From JBBIVP01 sp037439705 [NCBI: bacterium] (GTDB taxonomy: Bacteria > JBBIVP01), in contig JBBIVP010000014.1 in assembly GCA_037439705.1 (NCBI GenBank), forward strand, positions 1 to 20,670: a DNA stretch of 20,670 nt. Direction: 5' to 3'. Shown here piece by piece: positions 7,314 through 15,660 of the stretch. The notes under the pieces were generated by a model. That model was not told the origin of the DNA, did not search any database, and saw only the letters and a program-made list of their open reading frames with translations. Position 1 is the stretch's first letter. Each line of letters opens with the position of its first letter. The position numbers and the translations under genes are program-made.

Positions 7314-8119
7314 GCCCTCTTCTGTAAGAGTCCCTTTAGAATTTTCAATGTTTCCTCTGCAGCCTTCTTTCCTGAAAGAAGCATGCCACCGAAAGTGGGA
7401 CCCATTCGGGGTAAACCATAAGTTGTTGAAACCGCCATTCCGCATACTACAAGTCCAGGATGAACCTCTCCGGTGTGCTCAACAATCAGGTCTTCGGAAA
7501 GATCAACCCACATGCCACCCATTCCACCTGTCTTAAGGATTCCTCTTTCCTCAAGTTTTTTTACAACAAATGCATCATGTCCTGTCGCATCAATGACAAT
7601 TTTTGATTCAAGAGCAATTGGATCAACACATGTTATTTCCCTTGGGAGCGCTGTTACAGGCGTCCAGTTCACAACAACTCCTGCCACCCTGTTTCCTTCC
7701 CTCAAAACAACATCGTCAAAAACTGTCATATTTGCAAATTTCACACCTGCATCGCAGGCAGAAGCAATGAGTTTTGAGCAGGCATGAGGACCATCCGCGG
7801 TATATAAACCTTCTGTGTATTTCTGATAGGGGACATTTAATTCATCAAGAATCCTCTCAGCCGGACTCCTCACCGTGATTTTATTCATAAGATATCCTCC
7901 TATCCAGAATCCACCACCGAGGTAGTTGTTTCTTTCCACAATAAGAACCTTCAAACCCTTTTCAGCCAGTTCCTTTCCTGCCATCAATCCGCTCGGACCC
8001 GCTCCAACGATTATTACATCGCTTTCCACATACTCACTGAACTGGGTGGCAAATCCGTTTATAATAGCCCTTGTTACATCTTTCTCTCCAACCATTGAAA
8101 AAATTTTCTTCTTTTCCAT
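7310..8119 (-). CDS. thi4: Thiazole synthase Thi4 (adenosine diphosphate thiazole-forming)
   Basis: Thi4 builds the thiazole precursor of thiamine from NAD and glycine with sulfur from a protein cysteine or free sulfide, using iron. The 269-residue protein shows the FAD/NAD-type nucleotide motif VGAGPSG (38-44), the E62-RNNYLGGG segment, GPHACSKLI (110-118), DATGHDAF (177-184) and the signature [19 protein letters not shown] (227-245). At the sulfur-donor position the sequence reads ITCVDP with C164. From NWT to DP the spacing equals that of the yeast and plant enzymes, so C164 aligns with the yeast suicide cysteine (C205) rather than with the histidine of sulfide-using archaeal enzymes. The ATG has a GGAG 8 nt upstream (8131-8128) and a clear promoter. 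It is the first gene of the operon thi4-DUF6775-thiC-yfhO. Confidence 0.95.
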   Translation of the reverse strand: MEKKKIFSMVGEKDVTRAIINGFATQFSEYVESDVIIVGAGPSGLMAGKELAEKGLKVLIVERNNYLGGGFWIGGYLMNKITVRSPAERILDELNVPYQKYTEGLYTADGPHACSKLIASACDAGVKFANMTVFDDVVLREGNRVAGVVVNWTPVTALPREITCVDPIALESKIVIDATGHDAFVVKKLEERGILKTGGMGGMWVDLSEDLIVEHTGEVHPGLVVCGMAVSTTYGLPRMGPTFGGMLLSGKKAAEETLKILKGLLQKRA

Positions 8120-8143
8120 CTTTTCTTCTCCTTTTTATAAAAA

Positions 8144-8171
8144 ATTATACTCCTTTCCCCCTTTAAATCAA
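8144..8171 (-). promoter_or_regulatory. Promoter of the thi4-DUF6775-thiC-yfhO operon
   Basis: On the minus strand, TTGATT (8171-8166), a 16-bp spacer and a perfect TATAAT (8149-8144) lie just upstream of thi4. Transcription would begin near 8137, leaving a leader of roughly 20 nt that includes the GGAG ribosome-binding site. That is too short for a TPP riboswitch, and no THI-box-like sequence is visible up to 8267. Confidence 0.55.
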
Positions 8172-8231
8172 ATGACCCCCGAATCTAAAATTGCTCCTCT
8201 GATAAAAAATTTGCTAAAGTATAAAGAATTT

Positions 8232-8261
8232 TTGGAAAATTAATTATATGAAGTGTAAAAT
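8232..8261 (+). promoter_or_regulatory. Putative promoter of methyltransferase module, leaderless-type
   Basis: TTGGAA (8232-8237), an 18-bp spacer and TAAAAT (8256-8261) stand 6 nt before the GTG at 8268. Both hexamers are identical to those before the Lgt-like gene, and no Shine-Dalgarno sequence is present. This favours the GTG at 8268 as start over the ATG at 8292. Confidence 0.4.
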
Positions 8262-8267
8262 TATTTT

Positions 8268-9885
8268 GTGGCTGGGAAAGCTAAAATATTAATGAGTAAG
8301 AGGTTACAATATGAATGCCCTGTATGCGGAAAATCACTTGATGGTTCTTTAGGAGAGCATATTCGTTCTCTACACGGGGAAGAGGAATTCAAACAAGCAT
8401 TATTAAAAGCAAAAGAAAAAGGACTTCCTGACCATGAAATTGGTGTATTATTTGGAATTACATTCAGACAACTGGAAGAAATTATAACTAGCACATACGG
8501 AATAAACATCTCAGTTCTTAAAAAACCTAAAAAAATAAAATACTGGGAACCCAAAAATTTTAAAGAAGAAACAACGACTGTCTGGAGCTATAAACAACGA
8601 GGAAACTGGGCAACCCATGATGGAAGGTACAGAGGAAATTGGTCACCTTATATCCCTCGGAATGTAATTCTGAAATACTCTAAACCCGGTGATGTTGTTT
8701 TAGATTACTTTGTGGGAGGAGGAACTACTGCGGTTGAAGCAAAATTACTTGGCAGAAAATGTATAGGTATAGACATCAATCCCGCATGTGTGCGTTTAAC
8801 TATGGAAAATTTAAATTTCACACCTCCGCAGACACTCTTTCCCTATCCTATATACGAACCCGATATAAGAGTAGGAGAATGCGAGGTTCTTATCAGGCAT
8901 ACCTAACAATAGCATAGACCTGATCTGTGCACATCCTCCTTATGCAGGGATTATTAATTACAGTTCCGGTGTTGATGGAGACCTGTCAAAGCTCAGCGTT
9001 GAAGATTTTTTAAATGAAATGAAAAAAGTAGCGGCTGAAAGTTATCGTGTTCTTAAGCCCGGCAAAAAATGTGCGATACTTATTGGAGATACCAGAAAGC
9101 ATAAGCATGTGGTTCCAATTGGATTTCAAATAATCAATATCTTTTTAGAAGCTGGCTTCAAATTAAAAGAGCTGGTGATTAAACGCCAGCATAACTGTAA
9201 AACCACAGGGTTCTGGTATGAAAAAAGCATAAAATATAATTTTCTTCTTCTTGCTCATGAATATTTGCCAATTTTTGAAAAACCTGAATTCTCAGCCCCT
9301 TTTTCAGGAAGAGAAGATAGTGGAGGTTATAGTGGGAGTATGGTTTCTATCCATGAAAAACCTGTATTAAAAAAGTTAAATAAATTTGAAACCACTACAG
9401 TATGGATATTTCCTGAAAAAGAGTTTGAAGAAAGACTAAACACAAATGTAATTGAGAGATATTCTGGTGGAAGGGAATATTCAACCATTGTTTTAACTAC
9501 CCACTCCAATAATAAAACAATCTCTTACAAGAATAATGGAAAAAAGAAATTGCAATTACTTTTTATTAAGTTACCATTTTTAAAATCAGCTTCCTCCCAT
9601 TGGGACATTGAACATTATTTAATGGAAACAAAAGGAATTGTGGAAAGAAATTTACAGAATATCAACAAAGGAGGATTCTTGGTCATTCAAACTCAAGATG
9701 TAAGGATGAATGAGTATATCCAGCCACTTGCTAAACGAATAATAGATATATTGCGATTTGATAATTTGTGGCTTAAAGAGATCATAGTGGCTATAAAAGA
9801 AGGAACGAATTTACATATCCAACACTTTGAAAAAGAACTAAGAATAGTTCATCAATATCTTCTTGTTTATGAGGTAAAAAAGTGA
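8268..9885 (+). pseudogene. Site-specific DNA methyltransferase, interrupted by a 1-nt frameshift
   Basis: The N-terminal frame (8268-8906) has a C2H2-like zinc finger (ECPVCGKS ... GEHIRSLHG), the block TTTVWSYKQRGNW and methyltransferase motif I (VLDYFVGGGTT). It then ends in a short out-of-frame tail at TAA 8904-8906. The other frame continues without a gap through motif IV (ICAHPPYAG), LKPGKKCAILIGDTR, the family block IKRQHNCKTTGFW and YNFLLLAHEY. It ends in a second, degenerate methyltransferase-like half with another TTTVWIFP block and GGFLVIQTQDVR. Removing one A from GAAT at 8878-8879 turns GECE into GDAR and restores a 538-residue protein, so the lesion is a single extra A. Such enzymes methylate adenine or cytosine amino groups in DNA. 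The GTG start at 8268 fits a leaderless promoter. The end overlaps the next gene by GTGA. Confidence 0.8.
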
Positions 9886-10462
9886 TAGAGCCTAAAATTG
9901 GTGAAGAATAGGGAAAGGGCAGATATCGGAAGAAAATTAGAGAAGTGTTTAAATTATCAAATGGTTGGTATTTAATAAAAACAGATAATTCAAAATCTAA
10001 AGATGATTTTAAAGTGAAAGTAATTTTCTCATTACAACCATTACGGTCTATGACTCCTAAACACGCACATTTCGCCATCGATTTTTATGGAAAAGTATGC
10101 GCAAACAAAAAAAATCTAAAAAAGTCCTTCAAGCGATTATAAAAATGTGGAAAGGAGAAGATATAAAACAAATCTTATCGGAGTATAACCGGTTTACTCT
10201 TGACCTTCCAGGGTATTCGCCGGAATATATTCTCTATACCCTTAATTGGATTCTGGAACAAGAAGATCTCAATTTTTCAACCCGGCCTATAAAGAAACAA
10301 GAACAATTAAATGAAATTTGTAAGCAACAAAATATCCAATTGCTTCCTCAGAGAAAAGGAAATCACCTCGCAATTGCTTTATTATGCGACATTATGAACG
10401 GCACTCATCCTGTGGAAGCTCTCCTTAAAGCGAATTTGGACATAAAACCACGGGGGAAATAA
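9882..10462 (+). pseudogene. Unknown protein coupled to the methyltransferase, broken by an amber codon and an A-tract frameshift
   Basis: A GTG at 9882 overlaps the methyltransferase stop (GTGA). The frame reads VIEPKIGEE, hits TAG at 9909-9911, then continues open through SNGWYLIKTD and MTPKHAHFAIDFYGKVCANKK to 10142. At the eight-A run 10107-10114 the coding sense moves to the frame of 10097-10462, which reads SKKVLQAIIKMWKGED, DLPGYSPEYILYTLNWILEQED and ends GTHPVEALLKANLDIKPRGK. One extra A in the run would join both parts into 193 residues, counting the amber. I do not recognise the family. Coupling to a DNA methyltransferase makes a cognate restriction endonuclease or accessory factor the first guess, but no nuclease motif is obvious. 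The 121-residue downstream part might still be translated alone from the ATG at 10097, with a weak ribosome-binding site. Confidence 0.5.
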
Positions 10463-10525
10463 GGAATTATAGTATTCCCTCCTTCATCATAAAAGGCTTG
10501 TCCAAAACCTGAAAGGGAAATTTGC

Positions 10526-10553
10526 TTGACCAATAAAAAAAGTTTATTATTAT
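10526..10553 (+). promoter_or_regulatory. Promoter of the rpsF-cdsA gene run
   Basis: TTGACC (10526-10531), a 16-bp spacer and TATTAT (10548-10553) match the sigma-70 consensus at five of six positions each. The predicted start near 10560 leaves a leader of about 20 nt containing the strong Shine-Dalgarno sequence AGAGGTGAT before the ATG at 10580. Confidence 0.6.
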
Positions 10554-10579
10554 TTTATCATTTAAAAAAGAGGTGATAA

Positions 10580-10867
10580 ATGAGAAGATATGAAACGATA
10601 TATATAATCGACCCGGATGTGGGAGAGGATGTAATCCTTTCCACTGTTGAAAAATTTAACCAGATGATAAAAAATAGCGGTGGAGAGGTTTTTACTGTGG
10701 AAAGGCAGAGAAGAAAACTGGCTTATAAAATAAGGCACAAAACACAGGGAGAATATGTTCGTATTGAATACATGGCTCCTCCCTCTTTCCCCAAAATTCT
10801 TGAAAACGCGATGAGACTTGATGAAAATGTGATGAGATTTATGACAACTCTGCTCAAAAAAAGATAG
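10580..10867 (+). CDS. rpsF: Small ribosomal subunit protein bS6
   Basis: bS6 binds the 30S platform together with bS18. The 95-residue protein has the typical start MRRYETIYIIDPDVGED, the central QRRKLAYKIRHKTQGEYV segment and a C-terminal helix ending LLKKR. A strong ribosome-binding site (GAGGTGAT) precedes the ATG. It opens the run rpsF-rpsR-rplI-dnaB; the usual ssb gene between rpsF and rpsR is absent, since only 17 nt separate the two. Confidence 0.96.
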   Translation: MRRYETIYIIDPDVGEDVILSTVEKFNQMIKNSGGEVFTVERQRRKLAYKIRHKTQGEYVRIEYMAPPSFPKILENAMRLDENVMRFMTTLLKKR

Positions 10868-10884
10868 GTAAAAGGAGGTAATTT

Positions 10885-11148
10885 ATGGAAGTGAAAACAA
10901 GGGTATTTACAAGAAAAAAGAAGGAATGCAGATTTTGCAAGGAGAATATACCTTTGTCATCACTCAACTATAAAGAAAAAGAAAGAATGTTGATGGAGTT
11001 CATAAGCGAAAGGGCGAAAATTCTCTCAAGAAGGTTTACAGGAACATGTGCAAAACACCAGAGGCAGTTGAAAAGGGAAATAAAGAAGGCAAGAATCCTC
11101 GCTCTCCTTCCATTCACAACCCTTGGTAAAAAATATATAGAGGAGTAA
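10885..11148 (+). CDS. rpsR: Small ribosomal subunit protein bS18, zinc-binding type
   Basis: The 87-residue protein has the bS18 core ([19 protein letters not shown], then [31 protein letters not shown]). Four potential zinc ligands are present: C15 and C18 in CRFC, and C55 and H58 in CAKH, so it is the zinc-dependent form that some bacteria replace under zinc limitation. An AAAGGAGGT ribosome-binding site precedes the ATG. It directly follows rpsF and is followed after one base by rplI. Confidence 0.96.
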   Translation: MEVKTRVFTRKKKECRFCKENIPLSSLNYKEKERMLMEFISERAKILSRRFTGTCAKHQRQLKREIKKARILALLPFTTLGKKYIEE

Positions 11149-11149
11149 A

Positions 11150-11593
11150 ATGGAAGTCATTCTTCTGGAAGATGTAGAAGGACTGGGAAAGGCAGGGGAA
11201 TTGAAAACGGTTAATGATGGATATGCCAGGAATTATCTTATACCAAGAGGACTTGCAGTAATAGCGGACAAAAAGAAGAAAAAGGACTTAGAACATAAAA
11301 AGAGAATGGTTGAGGAAATGCAGAAAAGGAAGCTGAAAACTGCGGAGGCTATCAAAAAAAGGCTTGAAGAACTTTCAATTACCATTACAGCGGTGGCAGG
11401 AGAAGAAGATAAACTTCACGGAGCCATAACCAAGGAAAAAATTGCTGAAGCAATAGCTGCTCAGGGAATTTCTATAAATAAGGACCAGGTCCTCCTTGAT
11501 GAGCCCATAAAAACCCTTGGAATTTTTAATGTGAGGACCAAAATCCTGAAAGATGTTGAAGCCAATGTAAAGGTCTGGGTGGTAAGAAAATAG
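11150..11593 (+). CDS. rplI: Large ribosomal subunit protein bL9
   Basis: The 147-residue protein has the N-terminal RNA-binding domain MEVILLEDVEGLGKAGE ... GYARNYLIPRGLA (residues 1-36), a long charged connecting helix (about 40-76) and the C-terminal domain with GEEDKLHGAIT and LDEPIKTLGIF. Length and domain order are normal for bL9, which binds 23S rRNA near the L1 stalk. The ribosome-binding site GAGGAG lies within the end of rpsR. Confidence 0.97.
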   Translation: MEVILLEDVEGLGKAGELKTVNDGYARNYLIPRGLAVIADKKKKKDLEHKKRMVEEMQKRKLKTAEAIKKRLEELSITITAVAGEEDKLHGAITKEKIAEAIAAQGISINKDQVLLDEPIKTLGIFNVRTKILKDVEANVKVWVVRK

Positions 11594-11597
11594 GGTT

Positions 11598-13019
11598 ATG
11601 GGTAATAAGAAGAAAAACCCTTTACCCGCAGATAAAATTCCTCCTCACAGCAATGAACTTGAAAAATCCCTACTCGCATGCATGATGATTGACAATTCTG
11701 TTATTCCTGGGATACTGGATTTTATTCCAAAGGATTCCGAAGAAATATTCTACGATGAAGCACACAGAAAAATTTTCAAAGCAATTTTAGAACTTTACGA
11801 AAAAAAGGCGCCTGTTGATACCCTTACTGTATCAGAACTTCTGAAAAGCAGAAACGAACTTGAAGAGGTGGGCGGAATTCCCTATATAACAGGACTGCTT
11901 GATGTGGCACCATCGGTCTCAAGCGCTGAAAGCTATGCATCCATGCTTAAAGAAAAGTTCCTTTTAAGAAAACTTATTGAAACTTCTTATGAGGTAATCT
12001 CGGAAGCCTACTCTGACCCACAGGATGTTCAGAGCTTTTTTGATAAGGTAGAACACGAAGTTTTTTCGCTCACCCAGCAAACATACATTCCTCATTACTA
12101 CAGCTCAAAACAGGTAATTGAAGAAACAATTGAGGGAATTGAGAAAAAATTCAGGGGGGAGGCTGTTCCCTACGGGATACCAACAGGTTTTATTGACCTT
12201 GACAATTACATAGCAGGATTTCATCCCGCAGAATTCATCATAATTGCTGGAAGGGCTTCAATGGGAAAAACCAGTTTCTGCTTGAATCTTATACAAAACA
12301 TCAGTCTGAAGCAGAGAATTCCTGCAGGACTCTTTTCCCTTGAGATGTCAAGGCATGAAATAATGCTCAGAATGCTCTGTTCAGAAGCAAAAGTAAATTC
12401 CATAAATGTAAAGAAGGGGATAATAAGTCAAAGGGACCTCACCGCCCTTTTGAGGGCTGCAAATGCACTCTCTCAAGCACCAATATACATAAACGATTCT
12501 TCAATAATCAACATAAATGAAATAAAAGCAATCTCAAGAAGGTTAAAAAAAGATAAAAATGTTGGAATAATTTTTATAGATTTTATCCAGAGCATAACGC
12601 CTGTGAGAAGGTATGATAGAAAGGACAGAGAGCTTGGAGATATATCAGGAGCATTAAAAGCGTTAGCAAAAGAACTCAATATACCGATAGTTGCCCTTTC
12701 CCAGCTTTCAAGGAGACCCGAAGAAAGGGAAGATGACCATCGCCCGAGACTTTCAGATTTGAGGGAATCAGGAACCTTAGAGCAGGATGCTGACCTTGTC
12801 CTCTTTATATACAGGGAGGAATACTACAATCCCTGCGAGTGCCCTCAGGAAGAACCCTGTGTTTGCGGAAGAAGAGGGATAGCAGAAATAATCATAGGAA
12901 AACAGAGAAGTGGACCGGGTGGAAGGATAAAACTTATTTTTGATAGAAGGTTTACAAAATTTGAAAACCTTGCTCTTGAAGAGAGTGTGGAAGAAATGGA
13001 CACGGATGTTCCATTTTAA
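11598..13019 (+). CDS. dnaB: Replicative DNA helicase DnaB with a four-cysteine insert
   Basis: The 473-residue hexameric helicase unwinds DNA at the fork. The N-terminal domain (residues 15-165) starts [16 protein letters not shown]. The RecA-like domain has Walker [11 protein letters not shown] (217-226), Walker B IIFIDFIQ (324-331), SLEMSR (247-252), [11 protein letters not shown] (368-378) and the arginine-finger region KQRSGPGG (435-442). Between [10 protein letters not shown] and [10 protein letters not shown], where most DnaB proteins have a short loop, the sequence is [13 protein letters not shown] with C413, C415, C421 and C423, a possible zinc site. It starts 4 nt after rplI, with only a weak ribosome-binding site (TAGGG). 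Confidence 0.96.
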   Translation: MGNKKKNPLPADKIPPHSNELEKSLLACMMIDNSVIPGILDFIPKDSEEIFYDEAHRKIFKAILELYEKKAPVDTLTVSELLKSRNELEEVGGIPYITGLLDVAPSVSSAESYASMLKEKFLLRKLIETSYEVISEAYSDPQDVQSFFDKVEHEVFSLTQQTYIPHYYSSKQVIEETIEGIEKKFRGEAVPYGIPTGFIDLDNYIAGFHPAEFIIIAGRASMGKTSFCLNLIQNISLKQRIPAGLFSLEMSRHEIMLRMLCSEAKVNSINVKKGIISQRDLTALLRAANALSQAPIYINDSSIININEIKAISRRLKKDKNVGIIFIDFIQSITPVRRYDRKDRELGDISGALKALAKELNIPIVALSQLSRRPEEREDDHRPRLSDLRESGTLEQDADLVLFIYREEYYNPCECPQEEPCVCGRRGIAEIIIGKQRSGPGGRIKLIFDRRFTKFENLALEESVEEMDTDVPF

Positions 13020-13036
13020 TTGAAAAAAGTGGAAAA

Positions 13037-13915
13037 ATGATAGAGGCAAAACTTGAAGGAATTAAACTTCTTTTCAGGGGAAAGGTGAGAGATATCTATA
13101 AGGTGGAAGGGGGACTCCTTATGGTTGCAACGGACAGAATTTCAGCCTTTGATGTTGTAATGCCTAACCCAATTCCTGATAAGGGAAAAATACTTACCCT
13201 CATGTCCTTATGGTGGTTCAGAAAAACAGAAAACATTATAAAAAACCATGTAATCACAGATGATGTGGAAAAATTTCCAGAAGAGGTAAGAAAATACAAA
13301 GAACTCTTAAAGGGAAGAGCCATTTATGTTAAAGAAGCCAAAACAATTCCTGTTGAATGTGTGGTTAGAGGGTACTTATCCGGTTCTGGATGGAAGGATT
13401 ATAAAAAAACAGGAGAGGTATGCGGAATAAAACTTCCCCCAGGGCTCCTTGAATCTCAAAAATTACCCGAACCGATATTTACTCCGGCCACAAAAGCAGA
13501 AAGAGGAGAACACGATATTAACATAACATTTAAAGAAGTAATTGATCTGGTGGGAAAAGAAACTGCGGAAAAATTGAGGGATGTATCATTAAAAATTTAT
13601 AAGATGGCACATAACCTCGCTTATGAAAAAGGAATAATAATTGCTGATACAAAGTTTGAATTCGGAGTATATGACGGAGAAATAATCCTCATAGACGAAC
13701 TCCTTACTCCCGATTCTTCAAGATTCTGGCCCCTTGAAGATTATGAACCCGGAAGACCTCAGAAAAGTTATGATAAACAGTTCTTGAGGGACTATCTTGA
13801 AAGCATAGGCTGGAACAAAAAACCGCCTGCTCCAGAACTTCCTGATTATGTTATTGAAAAAACGAGAGAAAAATACATAACTGCATTGAAAAAAATCACA
13901 GGAATGGAAATGTGA
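13037..13915 (+). CDS. purC: SAICAR synthetase (phosphoribosylaminoimidazole-succinocarboxamide synthase)
   Basis: PurC joins aspartate to CAIR with ATP in purine synthesis. The 292-residue protein is the long type, close to the yeast enzyme. Motifs: [11 protein letters not shown] (13-23), [12 protein letters not shown] (31-42), [14 protein letters not shown] (108-121), [13 protein letters not shown] (148-160), ADTKFEFG (203-210) and [13 protein letters not shown] (218-230). The ATG follows dnaB by 17 nt with a GGAAAA purine stretch upstream. The stop overlaps the next gene's GTG start (GTGA). Confidence 0.96.
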   Translation: MIEAKLEGIKLLFRGKVRDIYKVEGGLLMVATDRISAFDVVMPNPIPDKGKILTLMSLWWFRKTENIIKNHVITDDVEKFPEEVRKYKELLKGRAIYVKEAKTIPVECVVRGYLSGSGWKDYKKTGEVCGIKLPPGLLESQKLPEPIFTPATKAERGEHDINITFKEVIDLVGKETAEKLRDVSLKIYKMAHNLAYEKGIIIADTKFEFGVYDGEIILIDELLTPDSSRFWPLEDYEPGRPQKSYDKQFLRDYLESIGWNKKPPAPELPDYVIEKTREKYITALKKITGMEM

Positions 13916-14532
13916 AGCTCTGGTATTTCATAGAAAAGGGAGGGATTTTCATGTATCCAATTCTTGTCTGCTCAATTCTCTCCCTTGCCATATTTCTTGA
14001 AAAACTCTGGAGCACAAGAAAAAGAAGGATTGCTCCGAAAAACCTCATCAAAAGTCTTCGTTCCCTCATAAAAGATGGAAAAATTGATGAGGCAAAGGCA
14101 GTATGCGAAAATTCTGAAAATATTCTCTCAAAAATTCTTCTTTCCATTCTTCAGAGTGCAGAAAAACCCGAAGAGGTTTTGAAAGGGATAGCAGAGGATA
14201 CTGGCAGGAGGGCTTTTCAAGAAATTGAAAGGTTCCTTGAAGGTATGGCAACAATTGCTTCGGTTAGCACCCTTTTAGGGCTCCTTGGAACAATCTCAGG
14301 AATGATAAAAATTTTTTCAGTGATTTCCTATCAGCAGGTTGTTGACCCGCCAAGTCTTGCAGGTGGAATTTCTGAGGCTCTTTACACCACCGCTGCTGGA
14401 TTGAGCGTGGCAATTCCAACGATTGTAGGATACAAATTTCTTTCGGGAAGAATCTCAAGGCTTTCTCACAATCTTGAGACAACAGTGGAAGATTTTATAA
14501 AACTTCTGAAAAATGCCGAAAAAAAAGCATGA
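13912..14532 (+). CDS. MotA/TolQ/ExbB-family proton channel protein
   Basis: The 206-residue inner-membrane protein has the family's three-segment layout: TM1 at about residues 13-31, a cytoplasmic loop, TM2 at about 112-135 ([14 protein letters not shown]) and TM3 at about 150-177 ([19 protein letters not shown]). TolQ/ExbB proteins use the proton gradient to energise outer-membrane processes together with a TolR/ExbD partner. The GTG start overlaps the purC stop (GTGA); the purine-rich AGGAATGGAAAT upstream can serve as ribosome-binding site. No ExbD/TolR gene follows: the next gene is a small lipoprotein-like protein. The partner is either encoded elsewhere or replaced. Confidence 0.88.
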   Translation: MKLWYFIEKGGIFMYPILVCSILSLAIFLEKLWSTRKRRIAPKNLIKSLRSLIKDGKIDEAKAVCENSENILSKILLSILQSAEKPEEVLKGIAEDTGRRAFQEIERFLEGMATIASVSTLLGLLGTISGMIKIFSVISYQQVVDPPSLAGGISEALYTTAAGLSVAIPTIVGYKFLSGRISRLSHNLETTVEDFIKLLKNAEKKA

Positions 14533-14896
14533 ACTGATTTTTCTTTTTTTATTTTCCTCCTGCGCCACATTAAACCAGAAAGAACTCTTCCAGAATGTGG
14601 AACAATTCAACCTCCTTATGAGGTGGAGAAGATTTGAGGATGCGTCCGCTTTTGTGGTGAAGGAAAAAAGAAATGAATTTCTTGAGCATTATGGAAAACT
14701 TGCTGAAAGGCTTTATTTTAACGAAATATCGGTGGTCTCAGCAGATATCAATGATAAAGAAAAATCTGCTTTAATAAAGGTCTCCGTCCTTTATTACATA
14801 TATCCCGACATAGTTGAGAAAAGAAGTTTGATTGAACAGAAATGGGTATGGAAGGATAAGGGTTGGTTCCTTACCGAAGGAATTTTCGTGAAGTGA
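14513..14896 (+). CDS. Small putative lipoprotein, possibly NTF2-like
   Basis: The 127-residue protein begins with a basic N-terminus, a hydrophobic core LIFLFLF and then SSC at residues 15-17, a lipobox-like site with phenylalanine at -3 instead of the usual leucine. The mature part (MRWRRFEDASAFV, a hydrophobic strand pattern and QKWVWKDKGWFLTEG at the end) resembles small NTF2-like domains, but I cannot name the family. The gene overlaps the TolQ-like gene by 20 nt and runs into the next gene by GTGA, so it is translated as part of the same operon. It may be a periplasmic partner of the TolQ-like channel; this is inference from position. Confidence 0.65.
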   Translation: MPKKKHELIFLFLFSSCATLNQKELFQNVEQFNLLMRWRRFEDASAFVVKEKRNEFLEHYGKLAERLYFNEISVVSADINDKEKSALIKVSVLYYIYPDIVEKRSLIEQKWVWKDKGWFLTEGIFVK

Positions 14897-15660
14897 AGGG
14901 AGTAATTACGCTCACCACCGATTTTGGCACAAAAGATGAATATGTAGGAGTGATGAAGGGGGTGATTCTTTCAAGAAATTCTGATGCAAAAATAATTGAT
15001 ATAACGCATGAAATAGAGCCCTTCAATGTGGAGGAAGCTGCGATGATAATTGAAAGGGCATACAGATATTTCCATGAAAGAAGCGTTCACATTGCAGTTG
15101 TTGATCCTGGAGTGGGTGGAAAGAGAAAGGAGATAATAGTTTTTGCAAACGGACATTTTTTTGTGGGGCCGGATAATGGAATTTTTTCGTTTCCATTAAA
15201 AAAGGCAAAAGGCGCGAAGGTCTGGGAAATAGAAAGGGAGAAACTCAATGTAAGTGAAATCTCATCCACCTTTCACGGAAGGGACATATTCGCTCCTTCT
15301 GCTGCCCTTTTAAGCCTCGGAGTTCATCCATCAAAAATAGGACGCCCCACCAACGAATTCGTAATCATAAAGAGCCTCTTCCCCAAAGAAGAAGAAAATG
15401 AATTAAAAGGAAAAATAGTTTATTTTGACAAGTTTGGAAATGCTGTAACAAACATTCCAAATTCGTATGTGGAAGGAGATTTTATTGAATTGGAAGGAAT
15501 CACTCTAAAATTCTCAGATTGCTATGAAGAAGGAGAAGGGGTTTTTGCAGTAAAGGGAAGCGGAGGTTTCGTTGAGATTTCATCAAAAATGAAGGATGTG
15601 AGAGAGGTTTTAGAAATTAAGAAAGGAAGTGAGGTCAGATGTCCGATGAAAAGAAATTGA
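14893..15660 (+). CDS. SAM hydrolase / SAM hydroxide adenosyltransferase (DUF62, chlorinase-fluorinase family)
   Basis: The family splits S-adenosylmethionine into adenosine and methionine using water. Key motifs, counted from the GTG at 14893 (255 residues): TLTTDFGTKDEYVGVMKG (6-23) with D10, VVDPGVGGKRK (69-79), FVGPDNGIFSFP (88-99) and FHGRDIFAPSAA (126-137); the C-terminal domain has YFDKFGNAVTNIPN. A frame opening at 14863 adds ten residues not typical of the family; the GTG forms a GTGA overlap with the previous stop and has AAGGAA about 10 nt upstream. Its cellular purpose is unclear in most bacteria. Confidence 0.92.
   Translation: MKGVITLTTDFGTKDEYVGVMKGVILSRNSDAKIIDITHEIEPFNVEEAAMIIERAYRYFHERSVHIAVVDPGVGGKRKEIIVFANGHFFVGPDNGIFSFPLKKAKGAKVWEIEREKLNVSEISSTFHGRDIFAPSAALLSLGVHPSKIGRPTNEFVIIKSLFPKEEENELKGKIVYFDKFGNAVTNIPNSYVEGDFIELEGITLKFSDCYEEGEGVFAVKGSGGFVEISSKMKDVREVLEIKKGSEVRCPMKRN

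Noticed and set aside
8120-8267. TPP riboswitch before thi4
   Set aside because: No CUGAGA-type core or paired helices seen; the predicted leader is only about 20 nt.
8904-8906. Methyltransferase read as two normal separate genes (8268-8906 and 9019-9885)
   Set aside because: Motif IV (HPPY) lies between the two open frames without any start codon of its own, and removal of one A restores a continuous enzyme.
8766-8970. HPPY instead of DPPY in methyltransferase motif IV as an inactivating change
   Set aside because: I believe HPPY is normal in this methyltransferase subfamily (with the IKRQHNC block), so it is not evidence of decay.
10463-10478. Inverted repeat GGAAT/ATTCC after the unknown accessory gene as terminator
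   Set aside because: Only five base pairs and no following T tract.
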